Assembly (NCBI GenBank): GCA_021843755.1
Contig: JAKBWB010000031.1
Span: 1-64,000 of the forward strand
Length of the DNA: 64,000 nt
Reading direction: 5' to 3'
From: Pseudomonadota bacterium
GTDB lineage: Bacteria > Pseudomonadota > Gammaproteobacteria > Steroidobacterales > Steroidobacteraceae
Shown: positions 54,877 to 63,400 of the stretch, piece by piece
How positions within the stretch are numbered: the stretch's first letter is position 1
Layout: every line of letters starts with the position of its first letter
Notes under the pieces: generated by a model
The model's database searches: none
Told to the model about the DNA's origin: nothing
The model's input: only the letters and a program-made list of their open reading frames with translations
Translations under genes and position numbers: made by a program

Positions 54877-55519
54877 GTCCGGCGGTGAGGCTCAGCTGGC
54901 CGACTTCCACCCCGAGCAGATGCCATGCGCCGCTCCAGCGCTCGTTGAACGGCAGATCGAAAACCACCCGGGCGTCGACCGGCACCGAAATCCACGCGTT
55001 CTCGAGAATCTCCCGCTCGAGCTGGCCGGCCTCCCAGCCGGCGTAGCCGAGCGCGATGAACGCGTCCGCCGGTCCTTCGCCGCGGGCCATGGCCGCCAGC
55101 ACGTCGCGCGAGGTGGTCACCTGGATGGTATCCGAGACCTTGTGGGTATGGTCCCACTGTCCGCCCGGGCGGTGCAGCACGAAGCCCCGGTCGGTGTGCA
55201 CCGGACCGCCGCGCAGCACGGGTTGCTCCGCGATGATCTCGCTCGAGGGCGTTATCTGCATCTGCGCGAGCACGTCCGAGAGGCGCATCGGCAACGGCTT
55301 GTTCAGGACGATCCCCAGGGCGCCGCGCTCGGTATGCTCACAGATCAGCGCCACTGTCTGCATGAAGTTCGGATCGCTCAGCGAGGGCATCGCGATAAGC
55401 AGGTGATTGGTGAGGTTGGCAAAGTCCGACGGGCTGGGGTCGCACTCGCGCGCGGTGCGTTGCTCCGTCTCTGCCGCAGACTCGGCCGTATCGTCCGGCT
55501 TGCCGCTGTGTTCGCCCAT
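54869..55519 (-). CDS. yqgE: UPF0301 protein YqgE (AlgH family)
   Basis: The 216-residue protein fits the YqgE/AlgH family (DUF179): LTNHLLIAMPSLSDPNFMQT, GALGIVLNKPL, VLRGGPVHTDRGFVLHR and ALGYAGWEAGQLEREI. Function is unknown, though AlgH was named for an effect on alginate in Pseudomonas. The ATG at 55519 is selected; the open frame beyond it lacks similarity. It always neighbours ruvX in this group. Confidence 0.93.
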   Translation of the reverse strand: MGEHSGKPDDTAESAAETEQRTARECDPSPSDFANLTNHLLIAMPSLSDPNFMQTVALICEHTERGALGIVLNKPLPMRLSDVLAQMQITPSSEIIAEQPVLRGGPVHTDRGFVLHRPGGQWDHTHKVSDTIQVTTSRDVLAAMARGEGPADAFIALGYAGWEAGQLEREILENAWISVPVDARVVFDLPFNERWSGAWHLLGVEVGQLSLTAGHA

Positions 55520-55551
55520 GGGTTCCAGTATGGGGATCGGCGCGGCGCGCC

Positions 55552-56430
55552 TCAAGGCGCGCTGACCGATCCTCGCACCCGTCCGCCCTGGAATTGCCAT
55601 TCATACGTGAATCGCAGCACGCGATAGCGGCGAGCCAGCTTCGGCGGGAAGGGAGCGAACGGACTCGCCATCCGCAGAATCGCCAGTGCGGCGTGGTCGA
55701 GCGCGGGATCGCCGCTGGAGCGGCGGATCTGCGCGTTCACCAGGCGTCCATCGGACGCGACCGCCACTTCGATGATCGGAGCGGCGTACGTTCCCGCCTG
55801 GCGGGCGGCGGCCGGGAAGTTCAGAGTTCCGATCCGCTCGACCTTGCGCCGCCAAGCCACCAGGTAGGGCGCCACTACGGATGAGCGCGTGTCCGGGCTG
55901 ACCCACAATTGCCGCTCCGGGCCCTGCAGGCGGGCGGGGCGGCGGCTGGCGCGCGCGCCCGGGGCGCCGCCCCCACCCGGCGCACGGACTGCGGCAAGCG
56001 TCCCCGGCGAGCTGCTGATGCGGTAGGTGACCCGAGTGCTCCAGCCGGTAGTGCTCAACACTTGCTCGGCGCCGCCCCGCGCCGGCCGGCCCGGCGGCGC
56101 GGCGAACGCAGGCGCGCTCCGGTGGCCGGGCGGCGGCGCGGGCTGCAGCGTCGGCACGCTCGGTCGCAGCACGGCGCGGCGCGTGTTGCCGGCCCCCAGC
56201 TCGGTACGCTGCGCGAGGTAGGTGGCCGTGGCATTGTGCTCGCCCGGCGGCAGCCGGTCCGATACCAAGAGGACGCGCAAACCGGGCGCGCCGCGCCCGC
56301 CGGCCAGCGGCGTGTTGAAGGTGATGCCAAGAATCAGCAGCCCATGCAGCAGCGTCGCCACGAACAGCATCGCCAGCAGGCGATCCCGCGAGGCCCGACC
56401 AGCCCGGATCGATGCGGACTCCGCGGCCAT
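55552..56430 (-). CDS. TonB-family energy transducer
   Basis: The 292-residue protein has a short cytosolic start, one membrane helix (LLAMLFVATLLHGLLILGIT), a long Pro/Ala/Gly-rich periplasmic stretch and a C-terminal TonB domain (FPAAARQAGTYAAPIIEVAVASDGRLVNAQI is its core, then DHAALAILRMASPFAPFP). It would transmit proton-motive force from an ExbB/ExbD complex to outer-membrane receptors. In Pseudomonas the gene at this locus is tonB3, needed for twitching motility, which fits the neighbouring pil genes. Confidence 0.88.
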   Translation of the reverse strand: MAAESASIRAGRASRDRLLAMLFVATLLHGLLILGITFNTPLAGGRGAPGLRVLLVSDRLPPGEHNATATYLAQRTELGAGNTRRAVLRPSVPTLQPAPPPGHRSAPAFAAPPGRPARGGAEQVLSTTGWSTRVTYRISSSPGTLAAVRAPGGGGAPGARASRRPARLQGPERQLWVSPDTRSSVVAPYLVAWRRKVERIGTLNFPAAARQAGTYAAPIIEVAVASDGRLVNAQIRRSSGDPALDHAALAILRMASPFAPFPPKLARRYRVLRFTYEWQFQGGRVRGSVSAP

Positions 56431-56440
56431 CGCGTCTCGC

Positions 56441-57415
56441 TCAGGCCAACGGCGCCGATGCGCCGGCCAGCCGCCGCTCGATGGCTTGCAGCAGGCGCTC
56501 GCCGATGCCGATGGGGTGCTGCTTCTCGATCTCGCGGATGCCCGTGGGGCTGGTCACGTTGATTTCCGTGACGTGGCCACCGATCACGTCGAGCCCCACG
56601 AACAGCATTCCCTGGGCCGCGAGCGCCGGGCCAATCTGCCCGGCGAGCCAGCGCTCTCGCTCGCTCAACGGACGGACCTGCGCCCGTGCGCCGGCGGCGA
56701 GATTGCCGCGATTGTCGTGCGGCTGAGGGATGCGCGCGAGCGCATAAGGCAGGGGCTCTCCGTCGATCAGCAGCACGCGCGCATCGCCGTCGGTGGTGAT
56801 CTCGGGTAGATAGCGCTGCACGATGGCGAAGCGCTGTCCATAGTCGGTGAGCGTCTCGAACACCACGCTCATGTTCTTGTCATGCTGCTCGAGCACGAAG
56901 ATCGAACGCCCGCCCATGCCGTGCAGCGGCTTGCAGACGATCTTGCCGTGCTCGCGCAGGAATGCGGCCATGTCGGCCATGTCGCGCGTGATCAGGGTCG
57001 GCGCGCAGCACTCGGGAAACCATGCGGTGTAGACCTTTTCGTTCATGTCCCGCAGCCCGCGAGGACGATTGACCACCCGAGCGCCCGCCAGCTCCGCCCG
57101 CTCCAGGATGTACGTCGTATAGATGTACTCGGTGTCGAAGGGGGGGTCTTTGCGCATCAGGATGCAATCGAGCTGTCCCAACGGGATTGCCGCCGGCTCG
57201 CCGAGCTCGAACCATCCGGCCGGATCGGCCTTGACCCGCAGCGGCCGCGGCCGGCCCCAGGCGACGCCGTCCCGCAGCCACAAATCCCGCTGCTCGAGAT
57301 AAACGAGCGACCAGCCGCGCGTCTGGGCGGCAAGCAGCATGGCCAGCGTCGAGTCCTTGGCGTAGTGGATGGCGTGAATCGGGTCCATGATCACGCCCAG
57401 ACGAACGGTCGACAT
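56441..57415 (-). CDS. gshB: Glutathione synthetase GshB
   Basis: GshB joins gamma-glutamylcysteine and glycine with ATP. The 324-residue ATP-grasp enzyme begins MSTVRLGVIMDPIHAIHYAKD and shows VMDP-type RKDPPFDTEYIYTTYILE, VCKPLHGMGGRSIFVLE, the RYLPEITTDGDARVLLIDGE and the end ATEINVTSPTG-like stretch VTEINVTSPTGI. It starts the leftward string gshB-tonB-like-yqgE-ruvX-pyrB and is divergent from pilG. Confidence 0.97.
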   Translation of the reverse strand: MSTVRLGVIMDPIHAIHYAKDSTLAMLLAAQTRGWSLVYLEQRDLWLRDGVAWGRPRPLRVKADPAGWFELGEPAAIPLGQLDCILMRKDPPFDTEYIYTTYILERAELAGARVVNRPRGLRDMNEKVYTAWFPECCAPTLITRDMADMAAFLREHGKIVCKPLHGMGGRSIFVLEQHDKNMSVVFETLTDYGQRFAIVQRYLPEITTDGDARVLLIDGEPLPYALARIPQPHDNRGNLAAGARAQVRPLSERERWLAGQIGPALAAQGMLFVGLDVIGGHVTEINVTSPTGIREIEKQHPIGIGERLLQAIERRLAGASAPLA

Positions 57416-57666
57416 GGGAGGATGATGCCAGGAGCGCTCGCGCCTGTCTGGGGGGGCGGTCCGCTGGTGATCGACCTGCGAAAACCGTGACGTAGCCGGC
57501 ATGGCGAGGGTTCTTCCGATATGTTAAAAGAAAATCTGCTTGAGTTCTCGGGGTCTGCGGCCCCAATGGCGCCGGTTCGGGCATTGCGTGTACGCTCGGG
57601 CCCCCGGGGCGGAGACCGTCATCGTGGCGGCCGTCCGAGCCTCCGTCGACTGCAATGAGGAGTTGC

Positions 57667-58065
57667 GTGGCCGTGAACGCCAGCAACACGAAGCTCCAGG
57701 GCCTGAAGGTCCTGGTGATCGATGACAGCAAAACGATACGCCGTACGGCCGAGACGCTTCTCGCCAAAGAGGGTTGCGAGGTGTACACGGCCATCGACGG
57801 CTTCGATGCGCTTTCGAAGATCGCCGATCATCAGCCGGACATCGTCTTCGTCGACATCATGATGCCGCGGCTCGACGGGTATCAGACCTGTTCGCTGATC
57901 AAGCACAACAAAGTGTTCCGCTCCATACCCGTCATCATGCTGTCGTCCAAGGACGGCCTGTTCGACCGTGCGCGGGGGCGAATCGTCGGTTCCGAGCACT
58001 ACCTGACCAAGCCCTTCACCAAGGACGAACTCCTCGGCGCGATTGAAACGCATATCGGGAGATGA
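57667..58065 (+). CDS. pilG: Twitching motility response regulator PilG
   Basis: PilG is a single-domain receiver of the Pil-Chp system that promotes pilus extension. The 132-residue protein has VLVIDDSKTIRRTAETLL, the phosphorylation site in IVFVDIMMPRLDGYQTC, LSSKDGLFDRARGRIVGSE and TKPFTKDELLGAIETH, very close to the Pseudomonas protein. AGGAG lies four bases before the GTG at 57667; an ATG at 57655 and a GTG at 57673 are alternatives. pilH follows almost directly. Confidence 0.95.
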   Translation: MAVNASNTKLQGLKVLVIDDSKTIRRTAETLLAKEGCEVYTAIDGFDALSKIADHQPDIVFVDIMMPRLDGYQTCSLIKHNKVFRSIPVIMLSSKDGLFDRARGRIVGSEHYLTKPFTKDELLGAIETHIGR

Positions 58066-58070
58066 TGGTC

Positions 58071-58436
58071 ATGGCGCTGATCCTCATCGTCGACGATTCG
58101 CCCACGGAGGTGCATGTGATGCAGACGGCGCTCCAGAAGCACGGCTATCGCACCGCCGCCGCGGCGGATGGGGCCGAAGGCGTGCGGCTCGCGCGCGAGA
58201 TGAGCCCGGACCTCATCTTCATGGACATCGTCATGCCAGGCATGAACGGCTATCAGGCGACACGGGCGCTGGTCAATGATCCGCGCACGCGCCAGATTCC
58301 GATCATCATGGTGACCTCCAAGGGGCAGGAGACCGATCGAATCTGGGGGCTGCGCCAGGGCGCGATCGACTACATGATCAAGCCGGTCTCTCCGGACCAG
58401 CTGGTTGCCAAAGCGCGCTCGGCGCTCGCGAGCTGA
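58071..58436 (+). CDS. pilH: Twitching motility response regulator PilH
   Basis: PilH is the second receiver of the Pil-Chp pathway and promotes retraction or acts as a phosphate sink. The 121-residue protein has ALILIVDDSPTEVHVM, the phospho-acceptor in LIFMDIVMPGMNGYQATR, IMVTSKGQETDRIWGLRQGA and IKPVSPDQL. The ATG at 58071 has GGGAG nine bases before it; the ATG at 58062 that overlaps the pilG stop has none. Confidence 0.95.
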   Translation: MALILIVDDSPTEVHVMQTALQKHGYRTAAAADGAEGVRLAREMSPDLIFMDIVMPGMNGYQATRALVNDPRTRQIPIIMVTSKGQETDRIWGLRQGAIDYMIKPVSPDQLVAKARSALAS

Positions 58437-58498
58437 GCCCGCCCCGATGAGCACCCAGGTCTCGCGACTGACCGGCAACACCCAGGCGCACTCGCGGC

Positions 58499-59062
58499 AT
58501 GAGTGACACGCAGCCGCTCAACGCGCTTCGCGACCGGCCCTTCGAGCTGCTCTGCGAGCTTGAGCGGCGGGCCCGGTCGGTCTGCGCGCAATCGAATCAG
58601 GAAGGCACGCCGCAGCGCGAGTGGGTCGGTGTCGCATTGCGCATGGCCGGCGACCTATATCTGGTGGCGCGCGAGGAGACGCGCGAGGTTCTCGGCGTCC
58701 CGGCGGGCATGACCCGCGTCCCCGGCGCCAAACCGTGGATCAAGGGGCTCGCCAATGTGCGCGGACAGCTTCTGCCGATCATCGATCTGCGCCAGTTCCT
58801 CGGCAGCGGCGCCACCCCGATGGGTCGCACGACGCGGGTGGTGGCGGTGAACCATCGGGAGATTCCCGCCGGGCTGCTCTTCGACGAGGTGCTCGGCTTT
58901 CGCCGTTTCGCCGAGAGCGAGTTCTGCGCCGAGGCGCCTCCGACCATGGCCCGCTGCGAGCACTACCTGGCCGGATCGTTCCGGCGCTCGGGCGAGCAAT
59001 GGCCCGTGCTCAGCCTGCGCTCGCTGCTGGAAAGCGCGGCATTCGCGGAAGCGGCGGCATGA
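58499..59062 (+). CDS. pilI: CheW-like adaptor PilI
   Basis: PilI couples the receptor PilJ to the kinase PilL (ChpA). The 187-residue protein has a CheW domain from about residue 45: GVALRMAGDLYLVAREETREVL, the WIKGLANVRGQLLPIIDLRQFL signature and a C-terminal WPVLSLRSLLES. It overlaps pilJ by 4 bases (ATGA). Confidence 0.94.
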   Translation: MSDTQPLNALRDRPFELLCELERRARSVCAQSNQEGTPQREWVGVALRMAGDLYLVAREETREVLGVPAGMTRVPGAKPWIKGLANVRGQLLPIIDLRQFLGSGATPMGRTTRVVAVNHREIPAGLLFDEVLGFRRFAESEFCAEAPPTMARCEHYLAGSFRRSGEQWPVLSLRSLLESAAFAEAAA

Positions 59063-60417
59063 GCACCCGCTCGGTGCCCGCCGGACACTCGCGCGCCCTC
59101 ATCGGGCTGCTGGCCGGCAGCGCAGTGTTGATTCTCTTGGGCGCGGCGTTGGCCTATTTCGCTGCCGCCGGCTCCGGCTCGGCGCTGGCGCGCTTCGGGC
59201 CGCTGGCGTTGGCCGCCGCGGCGGCAGCGCTGCTGGCGGCGGCCATCGTGCTCGCCGGCCGCATCGACCAGAAGGTTCGGGACCAGCGCATCGCCGCCGA
59301 GACCCAGCGCAAGGAGAACGACCGCAATCAACAGGCCATCCTGCGGCTGCTCGATGAACTCTCGAGCCTCGCCGACGGCGATCTGACCGTCCAGGCGACG
59401 GTCACCGAGGAGATCACCGGCGCGATCGCCGACTCGATCAATTACGCGGTCGATGCGCTGCGCGGCCTGGTCACCACCATCAACCAGTCGGCGATCCAGC
59501 TCGATAGTGCCGCGCGCCAGACCCAGGCGCTCGCGCAGCATCTGGCCAAGGCGAGCAGCGCCCAGTCGAAGCAGATCGCCTCGGCCACCGAGTCGGCGTC
59601 CGGGATGGCGAACTCGGTGGCCGAAGTCTCGGGCAATGCGGAACGGGCCGCCGATGTGGCCCGTCACTCGGTGGAGATCGCCCACAAGGGGGGCGATGCG
59701 GTGCGGCGGACCATCGACGGCATGAACGCGATCCGCGAGACGATCCAGGAGACCTCCAAGCGCATCAAGCGCCTCGGGGAGAGTTCGCAGGAGATCGGCA
59801 ACATCGTCGAACTGATCAACGACATCGCCGAGCAGACGAACATCCTGGCGCTGAATGCCTCGATTCAGGCCTCCATGGCCGGGGAGGCGGGCCGCGGCTT
59901 CGCGGTGGTCGCCGACGAGGTGCAGCGGCTCGCCGAGCGCGCGGCCAATGCCACCAAGCAGATCGAGGTTCTGGTCCGGACCATTCAGACGGACACCAAC
60001 GAGGCGGTGGTGTCGATGGAGCGCAGCACCACCGACGTGGTCGGCGGCGCTCTGCTGGCGGAGAATGCCGGCGCGGCCCTCGATGAGATCGAGCAGGTGT
60101 CGAATCAGATCGCCAGTCTCGTGCAGAACATCTCCGGCAGCGCGCGTGCCCAGGCAAGTGGCGCGCAGAACATCGCGCGCAACATGCAGGTCCTGAGGGA
60201 GATCAGCGTGCAGACCGCGGAATCGACCAGTGCCACCTCGGCCGCGATCGCGCAGTTGGCCGAGCTGTCGGCGGGCTTGCGCCGCGCGGCGGCCGGGTTC
60301 CGCTTGCCCGGCGGCCCGTCCCCGGGCGCAACCGGCGCATACAGGCGCCCGCAAGTCGCCGCGTCCGCCACGCCCACCACACCCACCACGCCCATCACCG
60401 CCGCCGGTGGCAGTTGA
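59059..60417 (+). CDS. pilJ: Chemoreceptor-like PilJ without a periplasmic sensor domain
   Basis: The 452-residue protein has two membrane helices (about 13-35 and 46-67) separated by roughly 10 residues, a HAMP-like segment (LSSLADGDLTVQATVTEEI) and a long methyl-accepting cytoplasmic region with the conserved tip IAEQTNILALNASIQASMAGEAGRGFAVVADEVQ. Pseudomonas PilJ has about 680 residues, with a large periplasmic region between the helices that is missing here. The C terminus ends in a Thr/Pro-rich tail. It overlaps pilI and is 22 bases before pilL. Confidence 0.92.
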   Translation: MSTRSVPAGHSRALIGLLAGSAVLILLGAALAYFAAAGSGSALARFGPLALAAAAAALLAAAIVLAGRIDQKVRDQRIAAETQRKENDRNQQAILRLLDELSSLADGDLTVQATVTEEITGAIADSINYAVDALRGLVTTINQSAIQLDSAARQTQALAQHLAKASSAQSKQIASATESASGMANSVAEVSGNAERAADVARHSVEIAHKGGDAVRRTIDGMNAIRETIQETSKRIKRLGESSQEIGNIVELINDIAEQTNILALNASIQASMAGEAGRGFAVVADEVQRLAERAANATKQIEVLVRTIQTDTNEAVVSMERSTTDVVGGALLAENAGAALDEIEQVSNQIASLVQNISGSARAQASGAQNIARNMQVLREISVQTAESTSATSAAIAQLAELSAGLRRAAAGFRLPGGPSPGATGAYRRPQVAASATPTTPTTPITAAGGS

Positions 60418-60439
60418 GTCCGCCGCCCGGAGCCCGTTG

Positions 60440-63400
60440 ATGTCCGAAGTCGCTTCCCAGACGCTCGAGGTGGTCGGGCACGAGCTTGCGCAGACGCTGA
60501 GCGAGGCTCGCGCCGCCATCGAGAGCTATGTCGAGCAGCCGGACAACGTGACGTTGCTCGAGCGCTGCAAGCACGAGCTGCATCAGGCCCAAGGGGTATT
60601 GCGGGTCCTGGAGATCTACGGCGCGGCTCTGCTCGCCGAGGAAATGGAGCTCGTGGCCGACTACCTGCTCGCCACCGTCACCGAGCGCAAGGGTCAGGCC
60701 GAGAGTCTCGACGCGCTGCTGCGCGCGCTGGTGCAGTTGCCGGGATATCTCGAGCGCGTGCTCGGCGGCGGCCGCGACATTGCGCTGGTGCTGCTGCCGT
60801 TGCTGAACGACCTGCGGGCCGTGCGCGGCAGCGCACTGCTCTCGGAAGGCACGCTGCTGCTGCTGAACCTCAAATCGGACAAGCAGGCGCAGCCGCGTGC
60901 CGCCTCGCCCGGGGAGCCGCGGATCGGTGTCGAGCAGTGGTGCCGCCGGCTGCGTGCGCAGTTGCAGACGGGCATGATCGGCTGGATCCGCGGCGAGCGC
61001 GTCGACCAGAATCTCGCGGCGATCGCCGCTGTGGCCGAGAAGCTCGAGCAGTCGGCCACGCGCCAACCCGTTTTCCAACTGTGGTGGGTGATCGGTGCGT
61101 TGATCGAGGCGCTGCGCGAGGGCGGTCTCGAGAGCGGGGTGTCGGTCAAGCGGCTGTTGGGGCTGGCAGACCGCGAGATGCGGCGGCTCTACCAGCTGGG
61201 AGAGACGCGCTACTGCCAGAGCCCGCCGGTCGATCTGCTGAACAACCTTCTGTACTACGTCGGCCGCTCCACCAGCAACGGCGTGCGCGTCGCGGCCGTG
61301 CGCACCTCGTTCCGGCTCGCCGAGCTGCTGCCGGTCGACGAGAGCATCGAGCAGGAGCGCGAAAGCCTCTCGGCGCCGAACGTCAAGCTCATGCAAACCG
61401 TCGCGGCGGCCATTCGCGAGGACCTGGCCAAGGTCAAGGAAGTGCTCGAGCAGTTCGTGCGCCGCGGCGTGCGCCAGGGCGAGGAGTTGCGGGCGCAGGT
61501 GGCGCTGCTGCGCAAGATCGGTGACACCCTCGGCGTGTTGGGGCTCGGCGCGCAGCGCGCCGTGGTGCAGGCGCAGACCGACAGGCTCGAGCACATCCTT
61601 GCCGGCACCGAGCCCGCCGACGAAGCGGTGCTCGTGGAGATCGCCGCCGCGCTGATCGCGGTCGAGGACCGGCTGGACGACAGCCTGGTCGGAATGATCA
61701 GGCCCGCCGCCGGCGGCGAGGCGGACGGGCAGGGTGAGGATCGCGAATTCCAGCAGGTGCAGGCCGCGGTTCTGCGCGAGTGCATTCATAATCTGGCGTG
61801 GATCAAGGAGGCGGTCACTCAGAGCCTCGGCGGCAAGCCCGATGGGGCCGCCCTCGACAGCTGGCAGGGCCTGGTGACCGGACTGAAGGCGGCGCTGCTG
61901 ATGCTCGGCAAGACGCGGGCGGTGGAGGTCGTCGAAGGGATTGCCACCCAGCTGCGCCGGATCATGCGTCCCGATGCGCCGCCGTCACCGACTGGCTGGC
62001 TCGACCGGCTGGCCGATGCCATCGTCAGCCTCGAGTACTACATGGAGACGCTGCAGGCCGGCCGCAGCGATCCCTGGTACATGCTGGACAACGCCCACTC
62101 GTGCCTGCAAGTGCTCGAGCGCGTACCGACGGAATTGCCGCTCGCGCCGATCGAGCCGTCGGCTTTCGCCAAGACTGTGCTGATGACCCCGGGCGGCGAC
62201 GGGCACTCGTCGGCCACCTACCCGGGTCTGGCGTTGTCGCCCGCGCCGCCGTCGCTGTCCACGACCGGCAAGCTGGCCGTGCTCGCCGAAAACGCCAACT
62301 CGGAGCTGATCGCGCTGTTCGTCGAAGAGGCTCGCGAAGAGCTCGCCCGGATCCGACGGCACTTTCCGCTCTGGGATCAGAATCCGCTGGACCGCGATGC
62401 GCTCGAGATCGTGCGCCGCGCGTTCCATACCCTCAAGGGCAGCGGCCGTATGGTCGGCGCGCGCGAACTCGGCGAGCTGGCCTGGTCCGTCGAGACTCTG
62501 CTCAACCGGTTGCTCGACAACACACTGACGCGCAGCCCGGCGATTCTCGAGGAGCTCCGCCAGGCAATCGCGGCGCTTCCGCAGCTGATCGAGCAGTTGG
62601 AGTCCGGCCGGCCGGCGGTCACCGACGTCGCGGGAATCACGGCCACGGCGCACGCCATAGCCGCTGGCCGCGAGCCGCACCCGGCCGCGGGGCCGCAGGG
62701 TGAGCCGCGCAGCGAGGAGCCACCCGCCGGAGAGGGTACTGCTGCGGGGGGAGCCTGTGGGGAGGTCTCGGGCGCCGCCCCGCCGGAGCGGATTCCGCCC
62801 GCTCTGGACGAAGGTTTGCGCGAAATATACGCGCGCGAGACGGAAACGCACGTCGCCGCGATTCGCGGCTACCTCAGGGGCGAAGCCAGCGCGCCGGAGC
62901 CGCACGCGCTGCCGGAGGAGGTTTATCGCGCTTGCCATACGCTGGTCGGCAGCTCGAAGGCGGCGCAAGCGCGCCATGGTGTGCGCCTCGCCGAGCCGCT
63001 GGACCACTGGATCCGGCGCGTCTACGCGCACGGCGCCGGCCTGAGCACGGCGGATCTGACGCTGCTGGCCGACTGCATGACGGCGATGGAGTCGGTCGCG
63101 GAGCACATGGAGGAGCCCACCGGCTACTTCGCCAGTCACCAGATGCTGATCAAGCGGCTCGCAGAGGCGGAAGAGGCGCTCGGCCGGCGCATCGCCGCAG
63201 CCGAGCAGGCGGCCGCCCGCGCCGCGGTTGCCGAGCCGGCTGAAAGCGCACGGGAAGACGCACCGGAAAACGTGCCGCCCGGCGCAGACGCAGACACGCC
63301 GAAGGGCCGGGACGTTGCGGAAGAAGGGGCCGCGGCGAGCCCGATTGCTTCGGACGCGACTGCGTCTGCGGCAGACTACGATCCGGAGGTGGCCGCGGTC

